DNA of 64,000 nt from Pistricoccus aurantiacus (GCF_007954585.1 NZ_CP042382.1:310001-374000), one strand, 5' to 3'; numbered from the stretch's first letter, positions 44,218 to 53,928 are shown. Made by a program: numbers and translations. Notes: generated from the sequence alone by a model not told the origin.

Positions 44218-45198
44218 ATGAAGCTCATCACGGCTATTCGCCATGCTTCTAGTATCGCCTTGCTGGGCGGCACCCTGCTCATCGGTCAGGCTCAGGCCGC
44301 CGACGGAACCGAGTGCATCGCGCCGGCCAAACCCGGGGGCGGCTACGACCTGACCTGCCGCCTGGCGGCCAACGGACTCTTGGCCGCCGACCTCATCGAG
44401 AAACCGATGATGGTGACCTACATGCCCGGGGGCATCGGCGCCGTCGCCTACAACCACGTGAACGGCGTACGCACCGACGATCCCAACCTGATCGTCGCGG
44501 CGAGCACCGGCGCGGCGGTCAATCTAGCACTTGGCAAGTTCGGCCAGTACGACGCCGATGAGGTGCGCTGGCTAGGCGCCCTGGGGGTCGACTACGGCGC
44601 CATCGTGGTCGGTGCCGACGCGCCCTGGCAGTCGCTGGACGAGCTGATGGCCGATCTTCAGGACAAACCGGGTGAGATCGCCTTCGGCGCCGGTGGCACC
44701 GTGGGCAGCCAGGACTGGATGAAAGCGGCGCTGACCGCCAAGGCCGCGGATATCGACCCTAGGCGCCTGCGCTACGTGGCCTTCGAAGGCGGCGGCGAGG
44801 CGCTGGCGGCGCTACTGGGCAATCATATCCAGGTCTTCACCGGCGATCTCTCCGAGCTCCAGTCGCAGCTCGAGAGCGGCAAGGTTCGAGTGCTAGCGGC
44901 GCTTTCCGAGGAGCGTATGGGCGGGCCCTACGCCGAGATTCCCACCGCCGCCGAGCAGGGCTATGACGTCCAGTGGCCGATCTGGCGCGGTTACTACATG
45001 GGCCCGGAAGTCAGTGACGAAGCCTACGCCCAGTGGGTGGAACGCCTGCAGGCACTGGCTGAGGATCCGGCTTTCATCGAGCTTCGCGAGGAGCGCGGCC
45101 TCTTCCCGATGTCACGCTTCGGTAACGACTTCGATGGCTACGTGAAGGATCAGGTCGCCGGCTTCAAGTCACTGGCCGAAGAAGTGGGCCTGAAATGA
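44218..45198 (+). CDS. tctC: Tripartite tricarboxylate transporter binding protein TctC
   Basis: A 326-residue periplasmic binding protein of the TctC/Bug family with a signal peptide (SIALLGGTLLIGQAQAA). The ligand-binding segments include CIAPAKPGGGYDLTCRL, MVTYMPGGIGAVAYN and FGAGGTVGSQDW. It delivers a carboxylic acid, for example citrate, to TctAB. AGGAG precedes the ATG. Its stop overlaps tctB as ATGA. Confidence 0.92.
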   Translation: MKLITAIRHASSIALLGGTLLIGQAQAADGTECIAPAKPGGGYDLTCRLAANGLLAADLIEKPMMVTYMPGGIGAVAYNHVNGVRTDDPNLIVAASTGAAVNLALGKFGQYDADEVRWLGALGVDYGAIVVGADAPWQSLDELMADLQDKPGEIAFGAGGTVGSQDWMKAALTAKAADIDPRRLRYVAFEGGGEALAALLGNHIQVFTGDLSELQSQLESGKVRVLAALSEERMGGPYAEIPTAAEQGYDVQWPIWRGYYMGPEVSDEAYAQWVERLQALAEDPAFIELREERGLFPMSRFGNDFDGYVKDQVAGFKSLAEEVGLK

Positions 45199-45644
45199 AG
45201 CTCGCCGCCGACCGATTGCTGGGATTCATGCTGATCGGTCTGGCGGCGTTCGTCGCCGTCCAGGCCATCAATCTGGAAATTCCCTTCAGCTACGAGCCCG
45301 TGGGACCCCGGGCGTTTCCGCTGGGCCTGGCGATTCTGCTCGCCGGCCTGTCGCTGGTGCTGGTGTTACGTCCCGGAGAGGACGGCCACTGGCCCACCGG
45401 CCCCTTGGCACTGAAGCTTGTGCTGGTGCTCGCGCTGCTATTGACCTACGCCATACTGTTCATCCGTCTGGGCTTCGTCCCCACCTCGCTGCTAGTCGTC
45501 GCGGCATTGGCACGCCTGTTTGGCGCCAGTTGGGCCAAGGCATGGATCACCGGTATCGCGCTGGCAGTGGGCAGCTACCTCCTGTTTACCTCGGGGCTAG
45601 GCATCGGCCTGCCCACCGGGACTTGGCTCGGCGCCATCATCTAG
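45195..45644 (+). CDS. tctB: Tripartite tricarboxylate transporter small membrane subunit TctB
   Basis: A 149-residue protein with four TM helices (LLGFMLIGLAAFVAVQAI, FPLGLAILLAGLSLVLVL, LKLVLVLALLLTYAILF, ITGIALAVGSYLLFTSG) and the family motif GPRAFPL. It is the small permease subunit. Translation is coupled to tctC, and tctA follows after 12 bases. Confidence 0.92.
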   Translation: MKLAADRLLGFMLIGLAAFVAVQAINLEIPFSYEPVGPRAFPLGLAILLAGLSLVLVLRPGEDGHWPTGPLALKLVLVLALLLTYAILFIRLGFVPTSLLVVAALARLFGASWAKAWITGIALAVGSYLLFTSGLGIGLPTGTWLGAII

Positions 45645-45656
45645 AGGAACGCCAAC

Positions 45657-47174
45657 ATGTTCGATTTCCTGATCGAGGGCTTCGGCGTCGCGCTGACGCC
45701 ACTCAACCTGGGGCTGGCCTTTCTCGGCGCCCTGCTCGGCACCCTGTTCGGGGCACTGCCGGGGATCGGCCCGATCAACGGCATCGCCATCCTGATGCCG
45801 CTGGCCTACACCCTGGGCCTGCCGGCGGAATCCGCCCTGATCCTGCTCGCCGGCATCTACACCGGTGCCGAATACGGCGGACGCATGTCGAGCATCCTCC
45901 TTAACGTGCCCGGCGATGCCGGCGCGGTGATGACCACCCTGGACGGCCACCCCCTGGCCAAGAAGGGCCTCGCCGGCCCCGCGCTCGGCTTGTCGGCGGT
46001 CAGTTCCTTCGTCGGCGCCACCATCGCCATCCTCGGCCTGACGCTGTTCGCGCCGCTGCTGGCGGAGGTGGCGGTAATGTTCGGTCCCGCCGAGTTCTTC
46101 GCCTTGATGGTGTTCGCCTTCTCATCGATGTCGGTGATGATGGGCAAGGACCCGATCAAGACCGCCATCGGCGCGGTGCTCGGTGTGCTGATCGCCACCG
46201 TGGGCGTGGACTCCGGCACCGGCGTGATGCGCTTCACTTTCGGCTTGCCGGAGCTCTACGACGGCATCGACTTCGTGGTGATGATCATCGGCCTGTTTGC
46301 CATCAGTGAGATCCTGCTGATGCTCGAGCACGCCAACCGCGACGACGTCGATAGCGAGCTGCCACCCTTGGGACGGGTCTTCGTCAGCATAAAGGAAATC
46401 CTGTTCTGCAAGGGCGCCATGCTGCGCTCAAGCCTGATCGGCTTTATCATCGGCGTGCTGCCCGGCACCGGGGCCTCGGTGGCGGGGGCGGTCGCCTACA
46501 CTACCGAGAAGCGTCTATCGGACAAGGAAGGCACCTTCGGCCATGGCGACATGCGCGGCCTGGCGGCCCCGGAGGCGGCCAACAACGCCTCCGCCGCAGG
46601 CTCCTTCGTGCCCATGCTGACCCTGGGTATCCCCGGTTCCGGCACCACCGCGGTGCTGCTTGGCGCCCTGATGCTCTACAACATCACCCCGGGGCCGATG
46701 ATGTTCACCGAGCGCCCCGAGGTGGCCGGTGGTTTGATCGCCTCGCTATATATCGGCAACCTGGTGCTGCTGGCGCTGAACCTGCCGCTGGCCGGGGTGT
46801 TCGCCCGGGTGCTGACCATTCCGCGCTGGGTGCTGGTGCCGGCCATCGCCATCCTGGCCTTCGTCGGCGTCTATCAGCTGCATTCCGACCTCACCGCCAT
46901 CTACCTGATGCTGATCATCGGCGTGTTCGGCTATCTGCTGCGCAAACTGGGGTTTTCATTGGCTCCGGTGATTCTCGGCTATGTGCTCGGCGGGCTGATG
47001 GAGCAGAACCTGCGTCGCGCCCTGTCGATCAGCGGCGGTGACGTCGGCATCCTCTGGCAATCCGGCATCTCGCTAGGGTTGTGGATCGCCGCGGCGGCCC
47101 TGCTGGTGCTGCCTTGGCTACTGCCCAAGCTGTTGCCCAACCGTCGCCAAGAAGCGCCGATCGAAGACGACTGA
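45657..47174 (+). CDS. tctA: Tripartite tricarboxylate transporter large membrane subunit TctA
   Basis: A 505-residue permease with about 11-12 TM helices. Family motifs are LFGALPGIGPINGIAILMPL near the N-terminus and LPGTGASVAGAVAYTTEKR in the second half, and APEAANNASAAGSFVPMLTLGIPGS. It is the main transport channel of the secondary, binding-protein-dependent transporter. AGAGGAAC precedes the ATG. Confidence 0.94.
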   Translation: MFDFLIEGFGVALTPLNLGLAFLGALLGTLFGALPGIGPINGIAILMPLAYTLGLPAESALILLAGIYTGAEYGGRMSSILLNVPGDAGAVMTTLDGHPLAKKGLAGPALGLSAVSSFVGATIAILGLTLFAPLLAEVAVMFGPAEFFALMVFAFSSMSVMMGKDPIKTAIGAVLGVLIATVGVDSGTGVMRFTFGLPELYDGIDFVVMIIGLFAISEILLMLEHANRDDVDSELPPLGRVFVSIKEILFCKGAMLRSSLIGFIIGVLPGTGASVAGAVAYTTEKRLSDKEGTFGHGDMRGLAAPEAANNASAAGSFVPMLTLGIPGSGTTAVLLGALMLYNITPGPMMFTERPEVAGGLIASLYIGNLVLLALNLPLAGVFARVLTIPRWVLVPAIAILAFVGVYQLHSDLTAIYLMLIIGVFGYLLRKLGFSLAPVILGYVLGGLMEQNLRRALSISGGDVGILWQSGISLGLWIAAAALLVLPWLLPKLLPNRRQEAPIEDD

Positions 47175-47201
47175 CCCCCCGCCACCGGAGCACATCAAGT
47201 C

Positions 47202-48269
47202 TTGAACGCGACGAGTGAGACACGGCTGGTCACCCTGGGAAAGTTCTTGCCGACGCTGGTATTAGGACTTGCCGGCGGTGGCCTCGCCTATTGGTTGCAC
47301 CTCCCCCTGCCTTGGCTGCTGGGCGCGATGCTCGCCACCACCGCCGCAAGCCTTATGGGGGTCAGGCTGCGCTCACCGGGACGATCGCGCCGGGCGGTAC
47401 TGGTGATCATCGGCGTGATGCTGGGCTCGGCCTTCACCTCGGACCTGTCCGGCGACTTATCGTTGTGGGGCGCAAGTCTTGCCATCATGCTGCTGGCCAC
47501 GGCCGTAATGATGGCCCTGTCGGTATGGTTCTCGCATCGGGTGGCCGGCTATTCCCTGGATACCGCCCTCTACTCGAGTGTGCCCGGTGGCGTCTCGACG
47601 GTTACCCTTATGGCCGTGGACTCGAACGCCGACCTGCGTATCGTCGGCGTCACCCATGCGGTACGCATCCTGATTGTCCTGGTCGCCATTCCACCGCTTC
47701 TGCAGGCGATCGGACATATCGACCTACGAAGCGCATCCATCTCTCCGGACCAATGGTTAAGGCTACCCGCACCGAATGACGCTGCCTGGCTCCTGGCCGC
47801 CGGCGTGGTCGGCATCTGGCTAGGCCGATGGCTGCGCTTGCCCAATGCCTTGCTCTTCGGGCCGGCGCTAGCCTCGGCGGTCCTGCACCTGACGGGAGTG
47901 ACCCAGGCAGCGATTCCTCCCATCCTCGTCGCCCTGTCCCAAGTGATCATCGGTGCCTCGGTGGGAGTGCGTTTCGCCGGCACGTCACTGGCCGAAGTCG
48001 GTTACAGCCTGATGATGGCCGCCCTGCAGGCGGTGATGCTGCTGCTGATCGCCATCCTGGTGGCCTGGGGCGCGCATCTTCTCACCGGCTATTCGCCGGC
48101 GGCGGCCCTGCTGGCCTATATGCCCGGCGGCGCTCCCGAGCTGAGCCTGGTCGCCTTGACGCTTGGCATCGACCCCGCCTTCGTCACCTCGCACCACCTG
48201 CTCCGTATGACGGTGCTGATTCTGACGTTGCCGATGATAATGAATTACTGCAGGCGCCTAAACGCCTAG
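47202..48269 (+). CDS. AbrB-family membrane protein
   Basis: A 355-residue membrane protein with two repeats of the AbrB duplication domain, each rich in Gly and hydrophobic helices (LPLPWLLGAMLATTAASLMGV, VPGGVSTVTLMAVDSNADLRIV, and again YMPGGAPELSLVALTLGIDPAFVTSHHLLRM). The start appears to be TTG 47202 with CGGAG upstream. It lies 27 bases after tctA and is probably cotranscribed. Members are annotated as putative transporters or regulators; here a role with the TctCBA substrate is inferred. Confidence 0.82.
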   Translation: MNATSETRLVTLGKFLPTLVLGLAGGGLAYWLHLPLPWLLGAMLATTAASLMGVRLRSPGRSRRAVLVIIGVMLGSAFTSDLSGDLSLWGASLAIMLLATAVMMALSVWFSHRVAGYSLDTALYSSVPGGVSTVTLMAVDSNADLRIVGVTHAVRILIVLVAIPPLLQAIGHIDLRSASISPDQWLRLPAPNDAAWLLAAGVVGIWLGRWLRLPNALLFGPALASAVLHLTGVTQAAIPPILVALSQVIIGASVGVRFAGTSLAEVGYSLMMAALQAVMLLLIAILVAWGAHLLTGYSPAAALLAYMPGGAPELSLVALTLGIDPAFVTSHHLLRMTVLILTLPMIMNYCRRLNA

Positions 48270-48381
48270 CGCGGTGAGACGGCTAGCCGCTTGAGACGTT
48301 GGCGAAAGCGGCTTTCCCATCACCAGGCAGAATGGCCGGCATGCTAGGCTAGGCGTTGTTTCAATCACGGATGCTACCGTC

Positions 48382-49725
48382 ATGTCCCAAGTCGATGCCC
48401 CGATCCTTTCCGTCAGCGAATTGAATCATCAGGCGCGGCAACTGCTGGAGCGGGGGTTCGGCGACTGCTGGGTGGAGGGGGAGCTTTCCGGGATCTCCCG
48501 GCCCGCGTCAGGGCATGTCTATTTCACCTTGAAGGACGCTCGGGCTCAGCTGCGCTGCGCGCTGTTTCGCAATCGAGGGCGTTTCGTGAGCGCGCCGCTC
48601 AAGGATGGCGACCAGGTGAGGCTGCGCGGGCGGGTGTCGATCTTCGAGCCCCGGGGCGACTACCAACTGATCGTCGAGGCGGTGCAGGCCGCCGGCGCCG
48701 GTGAGCTGCTGGCGGCCTTCGAGCGCCTGAAGCAGCAGCTCGGACAGGAAGGTGTCTTCGCCAACGCGCGTCCGCTGCCCTTTCCACCCCGGCGCCTGAT
48801 CGTGATCACCTCACCTAGCGGCGCGGCGATTCGCGACGTGCTGGCGGTGCTGACGGCGCGCTGGCCCCTCAGTCAGGTAGAAGTGATGCCGGTACCGGTG
48901 CAGGGCGCGGAGGCCGCGCCGGCGATGATTCGCGCCTTGGCGCTGCTCAATCGGGAAACGCGCTTCGATCCAGACCGGGATGCGGTACTGATCACCCGCG
49001 GTGGCGGCAGCCTGGAAGACCTGTGGGCCTTCAACGACGAGCACCTGGCTCGGGCGATCTTCCACTCGCGGCTGTCGGTGATCGCCGCGGTGGGCCATGA
49101 AACGGATTCAAGCCTGGCGGAATTCGCCGCGGACGCTCGCGCCCCTACTCCCTCCGCGGCGGCGGAACGGCTGGTGCCGGATCAACAGGAGCTGCGTGCT
49201 CGACTGACACAGCTGCGTAGCCGCCTGGTACGCAGCCAGCGGGGACGGCTCGAGGGCGATACGCAGCGTCTGGATCATCTGCGGATGCGCCTGCGTCACC
49301 CCGGCGAGGAACTCGCCCGGCAGCGTCGTCATCTCGGCCAGCTCGAGAGCCGCCTGGAACGCGCGATCCAGGGGCGGCTGGCGCTTCAGCGCCAGCGCGC
49401 CGCCTATGCTCGACAGCACCTGTTGCATTTCGACCCGGCTCGGCAGGTGGCCGCCGCGCGTCGACAATCTTCACTCTTGAATCAGCGCTTGCATGCCGCC
49501 TGGGAACGACGCATCCAGCGGGAGCGCACCCGCCTTGGCTATCTGGCTCGAGCCTTGCAGGCGGTCAGCCCCCTGGCGGTGCTGGGGCGTGGCTATGCGA
49601 TCATCGAAAATCGCCAGGGGCAAGTCGTCAAGCGCGCCCGGGACACCCAGCCCGGAGAAACACTAAGAGCCCGGCTGGGAGAGGGTCGTCTGCTGCTGGA
49701 AGTCAAGCGCCGTTATCGCGAGTAA
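48382..49725 (+). CDS. xseA: Exodeoxyribonuclease VII large subunit
   Basis: Degrades single-stranded DNA to acid-insoluble oligonucleotides together with XseB. The 447 residues show the N-terminal OB fold (LSVSELNHQARQLLERGFGDCWVEGELSGISRPASGHVYFTLKD), the catalytic region ITSPSGAAIRDVL, LITRGGGSLEDLWAFNDE and AVGHETDSSLAEFAADARAPTPSAAAE, then a long coiled coil. It converges on glrR. In many relatives it sits divergently next to guaB; here 7.4 kb of transport genes intervene. Confidence 0.96.
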   Translation: MSQVDAPILSVSELNHQARQLLERGFGDCWVEGELSGISRPASGHVYFTLKDARAQLRCALFRNRGRFVSAPLKDGDQVRLRGRVSIFEPRGDYQLIVEAVQAAGAGELLAAFERLKQQLGQEGVFANARPLPFPPRRLIVITSPSGAAIRDVLAVLTARWPLSQVEVMPVPVQGAEAAPAMIRALALLNRETRFDPDRDAVLITRGGGSLEDLWAFNDEHLARAIFHSRLSVIAAVGHETDSSLAEFAADARAPTPSAAAERLVPDQQELRARLTQLRSRLVRSQRGRLEGDTQRLDHLRMRLRHPGEELARQRRHLGQLESRLERAIQGRLALQRQRAAYARQHLLHFDPARQVAAARRQSSLLNQRLHAAWERRIQRERTRLGYLARALQAVSPLAVLGRGYAIIENRQGQVVKRARDTQPGETLRARLGEGRLLLEVKRRYRE

Positions 49726-49743
49726 TGACGATGGAGGCCACGG

Positions 49744-51117
49744 CTATCGGGAATCGACCGCGCTGGGCCGAGAGGCCGCGGGCTTGAACTCCCCCGGCTC
49801 CAGGTCATGGCGACCCAGCAGCTTGTAGAAATCAGTGCGGTTGCGACCGGCGATCCTCGCCGCCTGGGTCACATTGCCCTCGGTGATCTTGAGCACCTTG
49901 ACCAGATAGCTGCGCTCGAAGCCTGCCCGGGCGTCGCTGAAGGAGGGCAGCGCGTTTTCCTCGGCGACCAACGCCTGGGAAACCAGCGCTTCCGGAATGA
50001 TCGGCGTGCTGGTCAGCGCCACGCACTGCTCCACCACGTTGACCAACTGACGCACGTTGCCCGGCCAGGCGCTGGCCGCCAGCAGATTGAGTGCCTCCGG
50101 CGAGAAGCCCTTGACGGAGGGCTTGTGGCGCCTTGCTGCCTGGTCGAGCAGGTGCTTGGCCAGTAGCGGCACGTCCTCGGCTCGCTCCTTGAGCGGTGGC
50201 AGACGCAGGTTGACCACGTTGAGACGATAGTAGAGATCCTCGCGAAAACTTCCGTCCTCCATGGCCCGATCCAGATCCCGATGGGTGGCGGAGATCACCC
50301 GCACGTCCACAGGGATGGAGGTCGTCGAGCCCAGGGGCCGAACCTGATGTTCCTGCAGCACCCGCAGCAGCTTGACCTGCAGCGACAGCGGCATATCGCC
50401 GATCTCATCGAGAAACAGGCTGCCGCCGCTAGCCGCTTGAAAAAGGCCCTCGTGCTGGCTGATGGCGCCGGTGAAAGCGCCTCGAGCATGACCGAACAGC
50501 TCGCTTTCCAGCAGCTGTTCCGGCAGCGCGCCGCAGTTGATCGCCACGAAAGGCTTGTCCGCCCGGTGGCTGGCCCGGTGAATCGCTCGCGCCATCAATT
50601 CCTTGCCGGAGCCGGAAGGACCGCTGACCAGCACGCTGACATCCGCGGTTGCCACCATGCGCGCCTGCTCCAGCAGCCGCTCCATTTCCGGACTTCGGGT
50701 GATGATCTCGCCGCGCCAGCTTTCGTCCCCTTGAGCCTGGCCGCTGCCGGTCTGAGCCAGCGCTTCGTCGATTGCCCCGAACAGCTCGTCCCGGTCGATG
50801 GGCTTGGTCAGGAAGCTGAAAACGCCGCGACGCGTGGCGCTGACCGCCTCGGAGATCGAACCGTGGGCGGTCAGAATGATGACCGGCAGACCGGGGGTTC
50901 TGCGCTGGATTTCATGAAACAGCTCCAAACCGTCCATTTCATCCATGTACAGGTCCGAGAGCACCACGTCCGGGCGCTGCTTTTCCAGGCAGGCCAGCGC
51001 CTCCGCGCCACTGCGAGCGGTAGTCACCTGAAAGTTGCGGCTTTCCAGGCGCATGCCCAACAGCTTAAGCAGGCTGGTATCGTCATCCACCAACAAGATA
51101 TTTGCGACGTGTTTCAC
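49744..51117 (-). CDS. glrR: Sigma-54-dependent response regulator GlrR
   Basis: A 457-residue enhancer-binding protein. Receiver domain with phosphoacceptor Asp55 (VVLSDLYMDEMDG). The AAA+ domain has Walker A VSGPSGSGKELMARAIH, the sigma-54 contact loop GAFTGA and Walker B GGSLFLDEIGD. A Fis-type HTH (AGFERSYLVKVLKITEGNVTQAARIAGRNRTDFYKLL) is at the C-terminus. It is the last gene of glrK-qseG-glrR. The sigma-54 promoter and inverted repeats upstream of glrK are its likely targets. Confidence 0.93.
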   Translation of the reverse strand: MKHVANILLVDDDTSLLKLLGMRLESRNFQVTTARSGAEALACLEKQRPDVVLSDLYMDEMDGLELFHEIQRRTPGLPVIILTAHGSISEAVSATRRGVFSFLTKPIDRDELFGAIDEALAQTGSGQAQGDESWRGEIITRSPEMERLLEQARMVATADVSVLVSGPSGSGKELMARAIHRASHRADKPFVAINCGALPEQLLESELFGHARGAFTGAISQHEGLFQAASGGSLFLDEIGDMPLSLQVKLLRVLQEHQVRPLGSTTSIPVDVRVISATHRDLDRAMEDGSFREDLYYRLNVVNLRLPPLKERAEDVPLLAKHLLDQAARRHKPSVKGFSPEALNLLAASAWPGNVRQLVNVVEQCVALTSTPIIPEALVSQALVAEENALPSFSDARAGFERSYLVKVLKITEGNVTQAARIAGRNRTDFYKLLGRHDLEPGEFKPAASRPSAVDSR

Positions 51118-51133
51118 AATGCTCTTCCTCGCC

Positions 51134-51727
51134 TCAGGGCGACGATTGTCGCTGGTTGATGTTCTTTTCGATATCCGTCAAAGCGTCGAGTTTCTCGGTG
51201 GTTTCCTTGAGCTTTCTTTTCACCTCTTCGAGCTCCGTGGCCTCCTCGACATTACTGCTGTCGCGCTGCTGGCGCGGGGCTACGCTTGACGGCTGGCGCC
51301 GCGACTCGCTGTAATACAGCCGCCTCAGAAGTTCGCGTCGGCGTTTCAGGTCGTTCATCCAATAGCGAAACAGCGGTTCGAGCTTCGGCGGTGCCATGGG
51401 AAGCCCCGCTTCGTAGAGTGCCGCGGCTTTCTCCCATTGGCGCTCGCTCCCCCAGGACAGCAGTACCGCCTGAGCCAGCTGCGTCTGTTCGTCGTAAATA
51501 TCGATCTGACTCATCTTTTTCTCGCGCCACTCCTGATCGTTGCGCTGAGCGGCAAGACCATAGTCGACCCAGGCTTGCAGCGCCGCCTCGCTATTGACCA
51601 GCGGCGGGACTGCACCGGCTTCGACACCAATGTCGCGAGTCTGCGCAAGGTTGGCCGGCTGATACTTCCAGAAGCAGCCGCTGAGCAGGCCGCCAACCAG
51701 CAACATCATCAAAAAGCGTTTCATCAT
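51134..51727 (-). CDS. QseG-like outer-membrane lipoprotein
   Basis: A 197-residue lipoprotein with lipobox LLSGC at residues 15-19. The body is helical with FRYWMNDLKRRRELLRRLYYSE and a coiled-coil C-terminus (ELEEVKRKLKETTEKLDAL). Its place between glrK and glrR is that of QseG/GlrG, which stimulates the kinase in enterobacteria. Sequence similarity is only suggestive, so the name rests mostly on position. Confidence 0.72.
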   Translation of the reverse strand: MMKRFLMMLLVGGLLSGCFWKYQPANLAQTRDIGVEAGAVPPLVNSEAALQAWVDYGLAAQRNDQEWREKKMSQIDIYDEQTQLAQAVLLSWGSERQWEKAAALYEAGLPMAPPKLEPLFRYWMNDLKRRRELLRRLYYSESRRQPSSVAPRQQRDSSNVEEATELEEVKRKLKETTEKLDALTDIEKNINQRQSSP

Positions 51728-51746
51728 GGCAAGGATTTCCCCGAAA

Positions 51747-53225
51747 TTATTGTATCGCCGTCATGTGCGTTTCTTCCTGCGTAACCTTGTCGTCATCCTT
51801 GAGCCAGGGCAGCGAAAGACGGAAGCATACCGCCAGCCGGTCATCGTCCACCAGTTCGAGCGTACCAGATTGGCTCGAAGCGCAATCCGCCGCCACGGAC
51901 AGCCCGATTCCCGACCCCTGAAGAAGCGACCCCTTGCGGCGCGCCTTCCCCTGGAAGAAGGGTTCGTACAGCTTGGGACGATCGCTTTGCGGAATCGGCT
52001 CGCCGCTGTTGGCGACCTCGATGACCAGCAGACCGTGATCGCGCCGCGCTCGAATGTCGAGCTGCCCGCCGTCCTCTCCGTAAGCGAGGGCGTTGGACAA
52101 CAGGTTGTCCAGGATGCGCTGGGTCGCGCCGGCATCCGCCTTCCAGACCAGGGATTTCTCGAAACGGTTGACCTGCATGCGCTTGCTCTCCAGGGCAAGA
52201 CGATGCTTCGCCAGCAGTTCGTCCACCATTGTGCGCACATCGAAGCGCGAGACGTGTGGCTCGCTCTGGTACTTGAGCAGGTTGTAATCCAGCAGCTGTT
52301 CGATCAGGCGCTGAAGCTCCTCACCGCTCTGGTCGATCAGTTCCAGCACTTCATGCTGACTCGGCTTGAGCTCTCCGGCCACGCCGTCGCGCAGCAGCGC
52401 GGTGCCTTCGCGTACGCTGGTAAGCGGCGTCTTGAATTCATGGGACATGTGCCTCAGGAACTGCTGCTTCTGCGCTTCCAGCTCTTCGAGCCGTACCGCG
52501 AGCCAGGTCAGGCGCGTGCCCAGATGCACCATCTCCGCCGGCCCTTGAATACGCCCCATCTCCTGAGTCTCGCCGGTTCCACCAAGGCTCAGGATACGCT
52601 GCTCGAGTTGCCGAATGGGGCGAATGATCAACCAGGTAAACAGCAGCATCAGCACCAGGCTGATGGAAACCAGACCCGCCGCGCGCCACCATAGCTGTGA
52701 CTTGACCTCGCCGGCGCGCTGGCGGATTCGGTCGATACGCTGATCGATCAGTTGGCCGGTGGCCTCGCGCAGGGCGTCCGTATGACGCGCGAAAGGCTCG
52801 AATAACGCCAATGAACTGACTAACTCTTCCTGGGGAAGACCCGGCAACTGCTTGAGCGTCTCGATCTGTCGATTGAGGGCCTGGACATCCGGGTTGTTCT
52901 TGAGCAACTGAGCCTGACGATCCAGCAGCGTCTCGTATTCCGCCAGCCGCTCCGCGTAGATATCCATCAGCCCCGGTTCTTCGATGACCGCGTACTGCCT
53001 GGCGTTACGCTCCATCTGCAGCGCCAGACTGGCAAGGTCTCGAGCACGTCGGGTTTCCGCCACCGCTTGGCGAGCGCTGACATCCGCCAGGCGGGTGAGC
53101 TCCGAGAGAGTCTGACTCGCCTGAAAGATCAGCACGCCCAAGGGCAGCATCACCATTGCGAAGGCGAGCAGAACGAGTTGCAGCAAGGAATGCGGGCGCC
53201 AGCGGCGCGATGCCTGTGTACTCAT
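51747..53225 (-). CDS. glrK: Sensor histidine kinase GlrK
   Basis: A 492-residue kinase from ATG 53225. TM1 is LLQLVLLAFAMVMLPLGVLIF, then a periplasmic helical domain of about 155 residues, TM2 AAGLVSISLVLMLLFTWLII, HAMP, phosphoacceptor His in RHMSHEFKTPLTSV, N box DNLLSNALAYGEDGG and G box GSGIGLSVAADC. The frame remains open to 53345, and an ATG at 53264 is an alternative start; neither ATG has a strong ribosome site. It pairs with GlrR. Confidence 0.9.
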   Translation of the reverse strand: MSTQASRRWRPHSLLQLVLLAFAMVMLPLGVLIFQASQTLSELTRLADVSARQAVAETRRARDLASLALQMERNARQYAVIEEPGLMDIYAERLAEYETLLDRQAQLLKNNPDVQALNRQIETLKQLPGLPQEELVSSLALFEPFARHTDALREATGQLIDQRIDRIRQRAGEVKSQLWWRAAGLVSISLVLMLLFTWLIIRPIRQLEQRILSLGGTGETQEMGRIQGPAEMVHLGTRLTWLAVRLEELEAQKQQFLRHMSHEFKTPLTSVREGTALLRDGVAGELKPSQHEVLELIDQSGEELQRLIEQLLDYNLLKYQSEPHVSRFDVRTMVDELLAKHRLALESKRMQVNRFEKSLVWKADAGATQRILDNLLSNALAYGEDGGQLDIRARRDHGLLVIEVANSGEPIPQSDRPKLYEPFFQGKARRKGSLLQGSGIGLSVAADCASSQSGTLELVDDDRLAVCFRLSLPWLKDDDKVTQEETHMTAIQ

Positions 53226-53327
53226 AGCCAAGACTCTGCCGAGTGGAAAAAGGGACGCTGACATGAAATTGCTCGACAGAATAACAAATTTGAACGATTG
53301 GCTGTTTAACGCATTCGACAAGCGCAA

Positions 53328-53353
53328 AAAAAAGAGGGCCGGCAAGCCGGCCC
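53328..53353 (-). terminator. Strong terminator upstream of glrK
   Basis: Stem GGGCCGGC/GCCGGCCC (53336-53353) is followed on the minus strand by TCTTTTTTTT. It would stop a minus-strand transcript about 100 bases before the glrK start. Since no protein gene lies between argA and glrK, it implies a separate noncoding transcript, with glrK served by read-through or by its own promoter. Confidence 0.85.
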
Positions 53354-53805
53354 AAGGTACGCAGGGAACTAGGGAGAGGAGGAGTCATCACGTTCGAGCC
53401 ATCGTTGCGCTCGTTCACTTCGTGACATCTGCCCCGAGTTGAAGGAAACCACGGTGTTCGGGCTTCATTCTTCTCATGCGAACGCCTGGGCGTGCGCTTC
53501 ATCTTTCTGTCGCCTCGCGCTTATCTGGACGACAAGGCGCGGCGGCTTGAATTCATCCCCTTGATAAGCCAAGGAGAGAGGCTTCCATGCCTGGGGTATC
53601 CTTACCCCGTGGGTACGTTCCTTTGCCTGATGGCAGTACCCGACTTATCGCAGCGTTGGCAATCTACTGCCATTGCATTCTCGACGACCGACCGGGCAAC
53701 TGGCTTGGCTGACCTGACTGTAGTAGCCGTCGAGGGAATGACAAACCGAAGCTGCCTCGTGAGATTCCATTCTCTGCTCTTGCTATCACCTGTCACTTCC
53801 ACTCA
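53336..53805 (-). ncRNA. Candidate GrlR/sigma-54-controlled small RNA (GlmY-like position)
   Basis: The 470 bases between the predicted sigma-54 start (about 53805) and the terminator at 53336-53353 hold no convincing protein gene but several small inverted repeats, such as GGGGTA-TCCT-TACCCC (about 53593-53608). In enterobacteria the sRNA gene glmY lies directly upstream of glrK and is activated by GlrR with sigma-54, so position and control match. The transcript would be longer than GlmY (about 184 nt). I cannot align the sequence to GlmY, so identity is inferred from context. Confidence 0.4.
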
Positions 53806-53815
53806 CCCTGAACAT

Positions 53816-53831
53816 TGCGATTTCCGTGCCA
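53816..53831 (-). promoter_or_regulatory. Sigma-54 (-24/-12) promoter
   Basis: On the minus strand the sequence reads TGGCACGGAAATCGCA. Against TGGCACG-N4-TTGCW it has one mismatch, with exact GG-to-GC spacing. It faces glrK and would start RNA near 53805. GlrR, a sigma-54 activator, is encoded 2.7 kb downstream. Confidence 0.7.
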
Positions 53832-53928
53832 AAATATACTTAACCTCATTAATATCAAATACTTGAAAATATCACAGTGGCGTGATGCTTATCTCGACGA
53901 GCCTACAAGGCGCTGAGCGCGCCAGAAA

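Noticed and set aside
53602-53802. A 66-codon GTG-initiated frame in the glrK upstream region
   Set aside because: No ribosome site, no recognisable motif, and its end falls in a small hairpin. A noncoding transcript fits better.
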